DNA of 64,000 nucleotides. It comes from Roseomonas sp. GC11 (GTDB lineage: Bacteria > Pseudomonadota > Alphaproteobacteria > Acetobacterales > Acetobacteraceae). This document shows, one piece after another, positions 53,567 to 61,634 of this stretch. Position 1 is the first letter of the stretch. Every line of letters starts with the position of its first letter. The notes beneath the pieces are model-generated. The model made no database searches. It had not been told where the DNA came from and saw only the letters and a list, made by a program, of their open reading frames with translations. The position numbers were made by a program, and so were the translations under genes. The stretch lies in contig NZ_JANFNY010000012.1 of assembly GCF_024437745.1 (NCBI RefSeq), positions 11,692 to 75,691 of the forward strand. Direction: 5' to 3'.

Positions 53567-54685
53567 ATGTTGCTGCTCATTCCCGGCCCCGTGCAGACCC
53601 GCCCCGATGTGCGGGCCGCCATGGCCGTGGACATCGCGCCGTGGGACCGCGACTTCGCCCCCGAATACATCGCCATCCGCGAGAAGGTGCGGGACCTCGC
53701 CGGCGGGCGGGCCGGGGTGCATGCCTGCCTGCCCCTGCAGGGGGCCGGGCATTTCATCACCGAGGCCGCCATCCGCACCTTCGTGCCTGTGGGCACGGGC
53801 AAGCTGCTGATCGTGCGCAACGGCACCTATGCCGACCGCATGGCGCGGCTGGCGCAGGAGGCCGGGCGGAGTGTCGTCAACCTCCCCGCGCCGGATAGCG
53901 GCAGCGTGGCGCCGGAGGCCGTGGCGGCCGCCCTGGCGGCGGACCCGGCCATCACCCATGTCGGCATCGTCTATTCCGAGACGGGCAGCGGGCTGGTGAA
54001 CGATGTCCCGGCCGTGGGCGCCGTGGTGCGCGCCGCGGGGCGGCGGATGATCGTCGATGCCGTCTCGGCCTTCGGCGCGCTGCCCTTCAGCCTGGAGGAG
54101 CAGCCGGAGGTCGATGCCGTCGTCTTCACCTCCAACAAGTGCATCGAGGGGCTGCCGGGCATCGCCTTCGCCGTCTGCCCGATCGCGCGGGTGGAGGCCA
54201 GCCGGGGCCAGGCCGGGTCCTGGTCCTTCGACCTCGCCGATGTCTATGACACCGCCCAGCGCGCCGGCTGGGGCAGCTTCCGCTTCACGCCGCCGGTGCA
54301 GGCGCTGCACGCCTTCGGCGTGGCGCTGGACATTTTCGTGGCGGAGGGCGGCCAGCCCGCGCGCCTCGCCCGCTACCGCGAGAATTGCCGCATCCTCTAT
54401 GAGGGCGCGCAGGCGCTGGGGCTGAAGCCCTATCTCTCCTGGGAGAATCAGGGGCCGATCATCGCCCTGTTCCACCAGCCCCTGCATGAGAACTTCACGC
54501 TCCAGGGCTTCGTGGACGCGCTGAAGCGGCGTGGCGTGCTGATCAGCAATTTCTACAACACCGAGGCGCCGACCATGCGCATCGGCTGCATCGGCCATGT
54601 CGGGCCGGACGAGATGCGCTTCGCCCTGGGCGCCATGCGTGGCGCGCTGGAGGAACTCGGCGTCCTCCAGCGCAACGCGGCCTGA
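53567..54685 (+). CDS. phnW: 2-aminoethylphosphonate-pyruvate transaminase-like class V aminotransferase
   Basis: A PLP enzyme of 372 aa. It opens MLLLIPGPVQTRPDV and has WDRDFAPEYIAIREKVRDLAG. The cofactor Asp region is RRMIVDAVSAFGALPF. The PLP lysine is in VFTSNKCIEGLPGIAF, matching the NKC-x-EG-x-PG pattern of PhnW. PhnW converts 2-aminoethylphosphonate and pyruvate to phosphonoacetaldehyde and alanine. phnX, phnA/Y or transport genes are not beside it, so another class V substrate (for example glyoxylate transamination) remains possible. AGGA precedes the ATG. Confidence 0.82.
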   Translation: MLLLIPGPVQTRPDVRAAMAVDIAPWDRDFAPEYIAIREKVRDLAGGRAGVHACLPLQGAGHFITEAAIRTFVPVGTGKLLIVRNGTYADRMARLAQEAGRSVVNLPAPDSGSVAPEAVAAALAADPAITHVGIVYSETGSGLVNDVPAVGAVVRAAGRRMIVDAVSAFGALPFSLEEQPEVDAVVFTSNKCIEGLPGIAFAVCPIARVEASRGQAGSWSFDLADVYDTAQRAGWGSFRFTPPVQALHAFGVALDIFVAEGGQPARLARYRENCRILYEGAQALGLKPYLSWENQGPIIALFHQPLHENFTLQGFVDALKRRGVLISNFYNTEAPTMRIGCIGHVGPDEMRFALGAMRGALEELGVLQRNAA

Positions 54686-54698
54686 GGTTTTGCGGCCC

Positions 54699-54789
54699 TG
54701 AGGGGGCTTCGCCCCCCTCAGACTTCCCCATGAGACGCCCCCGGCAGGGGAAACCGGCATGGGGGCTTCCAAAGGCCCCGGGCCTTTTG
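54699..54789. repeat. Family C hairpins in convergent gap
   Basis: TGAGGGGGC-TTC-GCCCCCCTCA (54699-54720, one bulged C) and CCAAAGGCC-CCG-GGCCTTTTG (54769-54789, one inserted T). The order of the two hairpins is inverted relative to the copies at 3598 and 17190. Between the 3' ends of phnW and the chloride channel gene. Confidence 0.75.
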
Positions 54790-54794
54790 TGGGT

Positions 54795-56570
54795 TCAGGC
54801 CACCAGCCCCAGCTCATCCTGCCGGCGCTTGTCCAGTTCCTCGCTGTAGCGGCGCAGCAGGTGGGAGGCCTTGAGGATGCCCAGCACGCGGGAGGTGTCC
54901 TTCTGGTCCACCACCGCCAGGGCCTCGGCATCGGTGGCGTCGAACAGGGCCATGGCCTGCTTGGCGTTCAGCGCGGGCATCAGCACCTGGTCCTCCAGGT
55001 GCAGCAGCTTGTCCACCGTCTCCGTCTCGGCGAGGTCGGGGGTATGGGCCTCGGCCACCAGGATCAGCCCGGCATAGCGCCCGGCCTCGTCCAGCGCGAC
55101 GACATGGGTGGTGGAGCCCAGCGGAAAGTCGCGCCGGAAGGCGCCCAGCCGGGTGTCCCGCCGCACCGTGCGCACCTCCCGCCGCATCAGCTTGCCCACC
55201 GTCAGGTCGCGCAGCCAGCCGATGTCATGGGCGCTGCGGATGGCCTCGCCGCGCAGGTGGAAGCGCCAGGTGGCGAAGGAATAGCCGAAGAGCCGCCGCA
55301 CCGCGGTGGCGGAGACAACGACGGCCATCAGCACCACGCCGGCGATGGGGAAGCTGCCGGTGGTCTCCAGCGCCAGGAAGGCCATGGCCAGCGGGGCGCC
55401 GATGACGGCGGCACCGAAGGCGCTCATCCCCACCAGCGCGGCCATCAGCGGATCGACGATGATGCCGAGCGCCAGCGCCGCCGCCGCCACCAGCTTGCCC
55501 AGCAGCGCGCCGAGCAGCAGGGAGGCGAAGAACAGCCCGCCGCGGAAGCCGGCGCCGATCGAGATGGCCGAGGCCAGCGCCTTCAGCAGCAGCAGCAGGA
55601 GCAGCGGCAGGGCCGGCCCCTCCACCACGAAGGCGAGGTGCAGCGCGCCATGGCCGGCGGAGAGCACGGCCGGGGTGATCTGCGCCAGCCCGCCCACCGC
55701 CAGCCCGCCGATCGCCGGGCGCAGCAGCCCCCAGGGGATGGCGCGGCGGATCAGCGCCTCGGCCAGGGTGACGCCGCGCATCAGCGCGATGCCGGCCAGG
55801 GCGCAGAGCAGGCCGACCAGCAGGGAGAGGGCGGTGTCGTCCCAGTCCGGCGGGCCGAGGCCGGCGGCCAGCACCTGGGTGCCGCCGCCGAGCAGGGCGG
55901 TGACCATGGCGCCGGCCACCGCCGCCGCCAGCACCGGGCCGAGATAGGCGATGGCATAGGTGCCGATCACCAGCTCGAAGGCATAGAAGGCGCCGGTGAG
56001 CGGGGCGCCGAAGGCGGCGGCGATGGCGCCGGCGGCGCCGCAGCCCACCAGCACGCGCAGATCGCCCCGCCGCAGCCCGAAGAGGCGGCCGAGGCGCGAG
56101 GCCACGCCGCCGCCGGCCTGGGTATAGCTCGCCTCCAGCCCCACCGAGGCGCCGAAGCCGTTGGAGAGCAGGTTCTGCGCCCCGACCACCACGGCATCCC
56201 ACAGCGAGAGGCGGCCGCCATGCAGGGCATTGGCCTCGATGGGGTCGAGCGGCTGGCGCGGCCGCCAGCGCGCCAGCGCCAGCCCGAGCAGCCCGAGCAG
56301 CAGCCCGCCCGCCGCCGGGGCCAGCAGGATCACCCAGGGGTCGGGGTCGCGCAGGGCGGAGAGGCCATGCTGGCTCTCGGGGCCGAAGATCAGGCGGTGC
56401 AGGCCGCGCGCCGCGCCGCCCAGCGCGGCGGCGAGCAGGCCGCTGCCCAGCCCGGAGAGGGCGCCGAGCAGCAGCAGGCCCCATTCGCTCTGCCGCACCG
56501 CGCCGCGCAGCACCCCGGCCAGCGAGCCGCTGGGCACGCGCTGTTGCAGCCAGTCGCGCAGCAGGCTCAC
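54795..56570 (-). CDS. ClC-family chloride channel/antiporter with CBS domains
   Basis: A 591-aa ClC protein. The membrane part has the anion-path motifs NGFGASVGLEASYTQAGGG (the gating-Glu region; GLEAS instead of the usual GREGP), APLTGAFYAFELVIG and ISIGAGFRGGLFFASLLLGA. From about residue 455 come two CBS domains (VGKLMRREVRTVRRDTRLGAF and DQVLMPALNAKQAMALFDATDAEALAVVD), which may bind adenine nucleotides. The GTG start overlaps the stop of the pseudouridine synthase gene in a GTGA, so they are coupled. Confidence 0.93.
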   Translation of the reverse strand: MSLLRDWLQQRVPSGSLAGVLRGAVRQSEWGLLLLGALSGLGSGLLAAALGGAARGLHRLIFGPESQHGLSALRDPDPWVILLAPAAGGLLLGLLGLALARWRPRQPLDPIEANALHGGRLSLWDAVVVGAQNLLSNGFGASVGLEASYTQAGGGVASRLGRLFGLRRGDLRVLVGCGAAGAIAAAFGAPLTGAFYAFELVIGTYAIAYLGPVLAAAVAGAMVTALLGGGTQVLAAGLGPPDWDDTALSLLVGLLCALAGIALMRGVTLAEALIRRAIPWGLLRPAIGGLAVGGLAQITPAVLSAGHGALHLAFVVEGPALPLLLLLLLKALASAISIGAGFRGGLFFASLLLGALLGKLVAAAALALGIIVDPLMAALVGMSAFGAAVIGAPLAMAFLALETTGSFPIAGVVLMAVVVSATAVRRLFGYSFATWRFHLRGEAIRSAHDIGWLRDLTVGKLMRREVRTVRRDTRLGAFRRDFPLGSTTHVVALDEAGRYAGLILVAEAHTPDLAETETVDKLLHLEDQVLMPALNAKQAMALFDATDAEALAVVDQKDTSRVLGILKASHLLRRYSEELDKRRQDELGLVA

Positions 56571-57304
56571 GCCGCCTCGCTCCAGCCGCAGGCGGCGAAG
56601 GCGGCGCGCATGGCCGCCGGAACCGGCGCCGTGGCGGCCAGGGGGGGCGAGGGCGGCGGCGAGAAGGGCAGTTCGATGGCGCGGGCCAGCAGGTGCAGCC
56701 CACCCGCCTGGAGCGCCCCGGGCGCTTTCGGGCCATAGAAGGGGTCGCCCAGGATCGGCCAGCCCTGCGCCGCGCAGTGGACGCGCAACTGGTGGGTGCG
56801 GCCCGTCTCGGGGCGGAGTTCGAGCCAGGTCAGCCCCTCGCCCCGGCCGCGCACGCGCCAGCGGGTGAGGGCGGGCTGGCCCTCCGGGTGGGCCTCCATG
56901 CGCCAGCCGGCGGCGGCGCTGCTGACCTTGCGCAGCGGCAGGTCGATGCGGCCCGACTGCGCCGCCGGGGCGCCGCGCACCACGGCCCAGTAGGTCTTGC
57001 GGGCGCGGCCCTCGGCGAAGAGGCGGCCGAGCTCGGCCAGGGCCGGCTTGGTGCGGCCGAGCACGAGGCAGCCGGCGGTGTCGGTGTCCAGGCGGTGGGC
57101 GGGCTGGGGCAGGTGGCGCTTGCCCTGGGCCAGGGCGGGCAGGTGGTCCTCCAGGCTGGCGCCGCCGCGCGGGCCGCGATGGACGGGCAGGCCGGCGGGC
57201 TTGTCGAGGATCAGCACCTGGTCGGTTTGCAGCAGGATCCTGAGAGGGGCGCCGCCCCTCTCAGACTCTCCCCGCCAAGAACCTGAGGTTCTTGGATCTC
57301 CCAT
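56567..57304 (-). CDS. RluA-family RNA pseudouridine synthase
   Basis: Isomerises uridine to pseudouridine in rRNA or tRNA. The domain runs LLQTDQVLILDKPAGLPVH, PAHRLDTDTAGCLVLGR with the catalytic Asp, RARKTYWAVV, LELRPETGRTHQLRVH and PILGDPFYG. With the ATG at 57304 it is 245 aa. Yet the first 22 codons are almost wholly a family C palindrome pair that elsewhere is intergenic. The true start may instead be a non-ATG codon near 57235. There is no S4 domain. It is coupled to the ClC gene by a 4-nt overlap. Confidence 0.85.
   Translation of the reverse strand: MGDPRTSGSWRGESERGGAPLRILLQTDQVLILDKPAGLPVHRGPRGGASLEDHLPALAQGKRHLPQPAHRLDTDTAGCLVLGRTKPALAELGRLFAEGRARKTYWAVVRGAPAAQSGRIDLPLRKVSSAAAGWRMEAHPEGQPALTRWRVRGRGEGLTWLELRPETGRTHQLRVHCAAQGWPILGDPFYGPKAPGALQAGGLHLLARAIELPFSPPPSPPLAATAPVPAAMRAAFAACGWSEAA
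57240..57295. repeat. Family C hairpins inside the 5' end of the pseudouridine synthase gene
   Basis: CTGAGAGGGGC-GCC-GCCCCTCTCAG (57240-57264) and CCAAGAACC-TGA-GGTTCTTGG (57275-57295); the centre of the second resembles that of other family C copies. It falls within codons 4 to 22 as annotated. Confidence 0.82.
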
Positions 57305-57331
57305 CAGAGTCTCCCAAGGATGGCGGGGGGG

Positions 57332-57350
57332 GCGGGGGCAGCGCCCCCGC
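57332..57350. repeat. Isolated family D second hairpin after the aminotransferase gene
   Basis: GCGGGGGC-AGC-GCCCCCGC, as in the second half of the family D copies at 30001 and 34945, without the CCGGGGTGGC partner. It ends 7 nt from the stop codon of the aminotransferase gene (minus strand). Confidence 0.7.
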
Positions 57351-57356
57351 GGCAGG

Positions 57357-58223
57357 TCAGGCGGCCTTGTCGAGAATGCGGCTCGCCTCGGCCCAGTCGA
57401 AGTAGAGCTGCCGCGCCTTCTGGGCCAGCGGCCCAATCGGCAGGGTGCGGCCCTCGAAATTGGTGCAGTACTGCACCTTGCCGTAATTGCCGGTGGCGAA
57501 GATCTCATCCGCCTCGCGCAGCATGGCGGGGGTGATGGTGCATTCGCGCGCCTCGATCCCGGCGCCGCGCAGCAGGCCGAGCACGCGGGCGCGCGTGATG
57601 CCCGCCAGGAAGGTGCCGTTGGCGGCCGGCGTCATCACCACGCCGTCCTTGGCGATCATGATGTTCGAGGTGGCGAATTCCGCGATATTGCCGATGGGGT
57701 CGCAGACCACGGCGTTGTCATAGCCCTGCTCGCGCGCCCAGGCGGCGGCGCGGCCGGAATTGGGGTAGAGGCAGCTCGCCTTGGCATTGGTCGGCGCCAT
57801 GTCCGGCGCCGGGCGGCGGAAGGGCGACAGCGCGGCGGAGAAGCCCTTGGACACGTCCGGCATCGGCGCGTCGTAGATGGAGAGGACGAATTCCGTGCTC
57901 TTCGGGTCCGGCAGCGTCACGCCGAGGCCGCTGCGGGTGAAGAACATCGGGCGGATATACAGCTCGGCCTCCGGCCCCATGCGGCGCACGCCCTCGCGGC
58001 ACAGCTCCTCGATCTGCGGGGCGGAGAGGGAGGGCTGCATCATCATGGCGTGGGCGCTGGCCACCACGCGCTGGCAGTGCAGGTCGAGATCCGGCACCAG
58101 GCCGCGGATGGCGCGGGCACCGTCGAACAGGATGGAGCCGAGCCAGAAGGCATGGTCCATGGGGCCAAGCAGCTTCGGCTCCTCGGTCAGCCACTTGCCA
58201 TCGTGCCAGAAGATGCCCGCCAT
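57357..58223 (-). CDS. ilvE: Branched-chain amino acid aminotransferase
   Basis: Class IV PLP aminotransferase, 288 aa. The opening is IFWHDGKWLTEEPKLLGPMDHAFWLGSILFDGARAI, with Arg in the substrate pocket. The PLP lysine is in APTNAKASCLYPNSGRA. The C-terminal half has NIAEFATSNIMIAKDGVVMTP and GTFLAGITRARVLGLL. It makes Ile, Leu and Val from their 2-oxoacids with glutamate. D-amino-acid transaminase and aminodeoxychorismate lyase share the fold, but the length and motifs favour IlvE. GAAGGA is upstream. Confidence 0.9.
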   Translation of the reverse strand: MAGIFWHDGKWLTEEPKLLGPMDHAFWLGSILFDGARAIRGLVPDLDLHCQRVVASAHAMMMQPSLSAPQIEELCREGVRRMGPEAELYIRPMFFTRSGLGVTLPDPKSTEFVLSIYDAPMPDVSKGFSAALSPFRRPAPDMAPTNAKASCLYPNSGRAAAWAREQGYDNAVVCDPIGNIAEFATSNIMIAKDGVVMTPAANGTFLAGITRARVLGLLRGAGIEARECTITPAMLREADEIFATGNYGKVQYCTNFEGRTLPIGPLAQKARQLYFDWAEASRILDKAA

Positions 58224-58343
58224 GGAACCGGATCCTTCAAAGAGTCCAACGAGAGGGGCGGGAGACTGCCACGCGGGCGGCGGCAGGTGAAGGGCGCGTC
58301 GTGGCTGGACTCACCGCGCCTGCCATGCTGCAAGCGCGGCCCC

Positions 58344-58380
58344 GCCTGCCAGGATGTCCCTGCCAGGATGTCCCTGCCGG
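58344..58380 (+). repeat. 14-bp tandem repeat upstream of the Ldh-family gene
   Basis: CCTGCCAGGATGTC occurs twice in tandem, followed by a third partial copy CCTGCCGGG. It lies about 35 nt before the start codon, between divergent genes, where the promoter of the plus-strand gene should be. Confidence 0.7.
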
Positions 58381-58412
58381 GCTATCCTGGTGGGCCTGCT
58401 GGGAGAGCCGCC

Positions 58413-59429
58413 ATGCCCCGCCTGAGCCTGATCGAGGCCGAAGCCCTCGCCGCCGCCGCGCTGCGCGCCGCCGGGGCGGCGCCCGCCATGGCCGCCGCCA
58501 CCGCCCGCGCCCTGGTGGAGGCGGAGGCGGTGGGCCAGCCGGGGCATGGCCTCTCCCGCGTGCCGCAATATGCGGGCTTCCTGAAGCTGGGCCGGGCGGA
58601 TGGCGCGGCGGAGCCGGTCTTGCGGGGCGCGCGGGGCGCGGCGGCGCTGGTGGATGCGCGGCACGGCCTGGCCTTCCCCGCCCTGGCGCTGGCCGAGGCG
58701 GAGGTGGCGGCGCGCGCGCGGGCGCAGGGCGTGGGCTGGGTGGGCATCACCAACAGCCACCATGCCGGGGCGATGGGCCTGCCGGTGCGGCGGCTGGCGC
58801 AGGCCGGGCTGGTGGCGCTGGCCTTCAGCAATTCCCCGGCGGCGATGCCGGTGGCGGGGGGGCGGCGGCCGCTGCTCGGCACCAACCCGGTGGCCGCCGC
58901 CTTTCCGCGCCGCGAGGCGCCGCCGCTGGTGATCGACCTCGCTTTGTCGCAGGTGGCGCGCGGGCGCATCGCCCAGGCGGCGAAGGCCGGGCAGCCCATC
59001 CCCGAGGGCTGGGCGCTGGATGCCGCCGGCCAGCCCACCACCGACGCCGCGGCGGCGATGGAGGGCGCCATGCTGGCCATGGGCGGCGCCAAGGGCGCGC
59101 TGCTGGCGATGGTGGTGGAACTGCTCTGCGTCGCGCTGGCGGGGGCGGCCTTCGGCTTCGAGGCGGACAGCTTCTTCACGGCGGCGGGCAACCGGCCCCG
59201 GCTGGGGCAGGCGCTGCTGGCCATCGACCCCGGGGCCCTGGCGGGAAATGCGGAATATCTTTCCCGCGTCGAGACATTGGTCACCACCATGCTGCAAGAT
59301 GAGGGGGTGCGCCTGCCGGGCGCGCGGCGCGATTCCCTCTCCGCCGCCGCGGCGCGGGAAGGCGTGGAGGTGCCGGCGCCGCTGCTGGCGGCGCTGCGCG
59401 ACCTGGCCGGGGAAAGCCCCGCCGCCTGA
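58413..59429 (+). CDS. Ldh-family NAD(P)-dependent oxidoreductase (malate/ureidoglycolate/sulfolactate type)
   Basis: A 338-aa dehydrogenase of the type 2 malate/L-lactate family, unrelated in fold to the LDH at 44.2 kb. Landmarks: GQPGHGLSRVPQYAGFLK, the catalytic His in GITNSHHAGAMGLPVRRLAQAGL, and LLGTNPVAAAFPRREAPPLVIDLALSQVARGRI. GGAKGALLAMVVELL closes the active site. Substrates in the family include malate, sulfolactate, ureidoglycolate and delta1-piperideine-2-carboxylate; I cannot choose. GGGAGAG precedes the ATG. Confidence 0.9.
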   Translation: MPRLSLIEAEALAAAALRAAGAAPAMAAATARALVEAEAVGQPGHGLSRVPQYAGFLKLGRADGAAEPVLRGARGAAALVDARHGLAFPALALAEAEVAARARAQGVGWVGITNSHHAGAMGLPVRRLAQAGLVALAFSNSPAAMPVAGGRRPLLGTNPVAAAFPRREAPPLVIDLALSQVARGRIAQAAKAGQPIPEGWALDAAGQPTTDAAAAMEGAMLAMGGAKGALLAMVVELLCVALAGAAFGFEADSFFTAAGNRPRLGQALLAIDPGALAGNAEYLSRVETLVTTMLQDEGVRLPGARRDSLSAAAAREGVEVPAPLLAALRDLAGESPAA

Positions 59430-59518
59430 CCCCCTCCGCCGGGGCGGGCGCGGAGCCACCCCCCGGGCGGGAGAGAGGGCCGGGGATGGCCCGCAGAAGG
59501 CGGGCAGGGAGTGCAGGG

Positions 59519-60682
59519 ATGAGCCAGACCGCGCCACAGGCGCCGCTCCGCAACGGGCTGCCGATCGGCGTGCTGATGCCGCCGGTGGTGCTGCAAAGCG
59601 CCGGCAACCCGCGCTACGCGCTCAACAGCGCCGCCGGGCGCTGGATCCTGCTGGCCTGCATGCCCTCCGCCGCCGATGGCGCCCCGGTCGAGGCCGCCAT
59701 CGGCCCGCAGCGCCACCGCTTCGATGACCATTTCGCCACGCTCTTCGTCATCACCGCCACGCCGCGGGACATCGCGGAGGGGCGGCTGGCGGACCAGCTC
59801 CCCGGCATCCGCATGCTGGCCGATGCGACGGGGGAGGGGTTCCGCGCCCTCGGCTTCGCGCCGGAGGAAGGCGGGCTGCTGCTGCTCGACCCCATGCTGC
59901 GCGTCGTCGCCGCCGCGCCGCTGGCACGGGCACAGGAGCTGGTGCGGCTGCTCATCGGCCTTGCCCCGCCGCAGCTTCACGCCGGGGTCGAACTGCCCGC
60001 CCCCGTGCTGGTGCTGCCCCGCGTGCTGGAGCCCACCCTCTGCCGGGAGTTGCTCTTCCAGTATGAGACGATGGGCGGCACGCCCTCCGGCTTCATGCGC
60101 GAGATCGGCGGCCGCACCGTGCTGGTGCAGGATGAAAGCCATAAGCGCCGCTCGGATGTCACCATCCAGGAGAGCGGGCTGCTCAACCGGCTGCGCTCGC
60201 GCATTTCCGCCCGGCTGGCGCCGATGCTGCGCCAGGCCTTCCAGTTCGAGGCCACGCGGATCGAGCGCTATATCGTCGCCTGCTACGACGCCGCCGAGGC
60301 CGGGCATTTTCGCGCCCATCGCGACAACACCACGGCAGGCACCGCGCATCGCCGCTTCGCCGTCAGCATCAACCTCAATGCGGGGGAGTATGAGGGCGGG
60401 GAACTGATCTTCCCGGAATTCGGCCCGCGCCGCTACACGGCGCCAACCGGCGGGGCGGTGGTCTTCTCCTGCTCCCTGCTGCATGAGGTGACGCCGGTGA
60501 CGCGCGGCCGCCGCTACGCCTTCCTGCCCTTTCTGTATGACGAGGCGGCCGCGCGCATCCGCGAGCGCAACCGGCATCTGGTGGCCGTGGCCACGCCGCA
60601 GGCGGTGGGGGAGGCCGCCCCTCTGGAGCCAGCGATCAGCCAGGGGGGCTCCGCCCCCCTGGACCCCCGGCCGGGGGGATAG
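59519..60682 (+). CDS. Redoxin-like domain fused to 2OG-Fe(II) oxygenase
   Basis: A 387-aa protein. Residues about 1-150 look like a thioredoxin/peroxiredoxin fold (LPIGVLMPPVVLQSAGNPRYALNS, HFATLFVITATPRDIAEG, LLLDPMLRVVAAAPL) but lack a recognisable peroxidatic Cys. The C-terminal half is a prolyl-4-hydroxylase-like double-stranded helix: HFRAHRDNTTAGTAHRRFAVSINLN with the HxD iron ligands, LLHEVTPVTRGRRYAFL with the distal His and the 2OG-binding Arg. It probably hydroxylates a protein or peptide. The last 14 or so residues come from a family E repeat. Start ATG 59519. Confidence 0.85.
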   Translation: MSQTAPQAPLRNGLPIGVLMPPVVLQSAGNPRYALNSAAGRWILLACMPSAADGAPVEAAIGPQRHRFDDHFATLFVITATPRDIAEGRLADQLPGIRMLADATGEGFRALGFAPEEGGLLLLDPMLRVVAAAPLARAQELVRLLIGLAPPQLHAGVELPAPVLVLPRVLEPTLCRELLFQYETMGGTPSGFMREIGGRTVLVQDESHKRRSDVTIQESGLLNRLRSRISARLAPMLRQAFQFEATRIERYIVACYDAAEAGHFRAHRDNTTAGTAHRRFAVSINLNAGEYEGGELIFPEFGPRRYTAPTGGAVVFSCSLLHEVTPVTRGRRYAFLPFLYDEAAARIRERNRHLVAVATPQAVGEAAPLEPAISQGGSAPLDPRPGG

Positions 60683-60693
60683 TATCCCCCCGG
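60640..60693. repeat. Family E paired hairpins overlapping a gene end
   Basis: CCAGGGGGGC-TCC-GCCCCCCTGG (60640-60662) and CCGGGGGGAT-AGT-ATCCCCCCGG (60671-60693), then ACCCCGCCTTCTG. The stop codon TAG spans the arm/loop border of the second hairpin. Same layout as the copy at 34386. Confidence 0.83.
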
Positions 60694-60715
60694 ACCCCGC
60701 CTTCTGTTGGGAAGT

Positions 60716-60770
60716 CCAGAAACCTCAGGTTTCTGGTGGGGGAAGTCTGAAGGGGGCAAGGCCCCCTTCA
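60716..60770. repeat. Family C paired hairpins
   Basis: CCAGAAACC-TCA-GGTTTCTGG (60716-60736) and TGAAGGGGGC-AAG-GCCCCCTTCA (60748-60770). The first stem differs in base sequence from the copy at 3598 while keeping pairing: compensatory change. It lies between the 2OG-Fe(II) oxygenase gene and the TrmH gene. Confidence 0.82.
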
Positions 60771-60790
60771 GCACGCCGGAAGCAACGCCG

Positions 60791-61504
60791 ATGAAATCCG
60801 AGCCCGACCGCCTCTGTGGCCCCGCCGCCGTCGCCGCGGTCTTCACCCATCGCCCGCAGGCGGTGCTGCGCCTGTTCTACCTCGCCTCCCGCCGGGCGGA
60901 GGCCGGGCCGTTCTGCGCCCTGCTCGCCCGCGCCCGGAAACCCTATCGCGAGGTGCCGCCCGCCGAACTGGCCAAGATCGCCGGCACCACGCATCACGGC
61001 GGCATCGTCGCCATCGCCACGCCGCGCGCCGTGCCCGCCCTGCCGGCGATGGAGGCGCTGCCCTCTCACCTCCTGCCGGTGCTGGACGGCATCGGCAACC
61101 CGCACAATCTCGGCGCCATTGCCCGCTCCGCTGCCTTCTTCGGCTGCAAGGCGCTGCTGCTCTCGGGCGACCCGCGACAGGCCGGGCTTTCCGACTCCGC
61201 CTGGCGCACCAGCGAGGGCGGGCTGGAGGCGCTCTCCCTCTACCGCGCGGCCGACCTGCCCGCGGCGCTGCGTGCGCTCGGCACGCGCTACCTCACCGTG
61301 GCGGCGGTGGCGCGCGGCGGGGTGCCGCCGGAGGCGCTGCCGAAGGGCCGCCCCGTCGCCCTCGTGCTCGGCAATGAGGAGGTAGGCTTGCCGGAACCCA
61401 CCATCGCCGCCTGTGCCGCGCGCGTCACCCTGCCCGGCTCGGGCGCGGTGGAAAGCCTCAATGTCTCCGTCGCTGCCGCTGTCCTGATGCACGCCCTGGC
61501 CTGA
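60791..61504 (+). CDS. TrmH/SpoU-family RNA 2'-O-methyltransferase
   Basis: A 237-aa knotted SPOUT methyltransferase. The three family motifs are present: DGIGNPHNLGAIARSAAFFG (motif 1), ALVLGNEEVGLPEPTIAACA (motif 2) and LPGSGAVESLNVSVAAAVLMHAL (motif 3). An N-terminal substrate-binding region (VAAVFTHRPQAVLRLFYL ... GTTHHGGIVAIA) resembles RlmB-like enzymes that methylate 23S rRNA, though a tRNA target is possible. A family C repeat lies just upstream. The ATG has GGAAG about 9 nt before it. Confidence 0.92.
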   Translation: MKSEPDRLCGPAAVAAVFTHRPQAVLRLFYLASRRAEAGPFCALLARARKPYREVPPAELAKIAGTTHHGGIVAIATPRAVPALPAMEALPSHLLPVLDGIGNPHNLGAIARSAAFFGCKALLLSGDPRQAGLSDSAWRTSEGGLEALSLYRAADLPAALRALGTRYLTVAAVARGGVPPEALPKGRPVALVLGNEEVGLPEPTIAACAARVTLPGSGAVESLNVSVAAAVLMHALA

Positions 61505-61634
61505 TGCACGTCCTGGTTGTATCGGCAGGCGATGCGCGGTTGTGAAAGATAAATTTCCTGCCATGCATACTCTTGCCCTGGCTGTCTGCCGGGGCCAGAA
61601 GGCGCCCCGGAACCGAACCGGAGCTCCCAAGACC

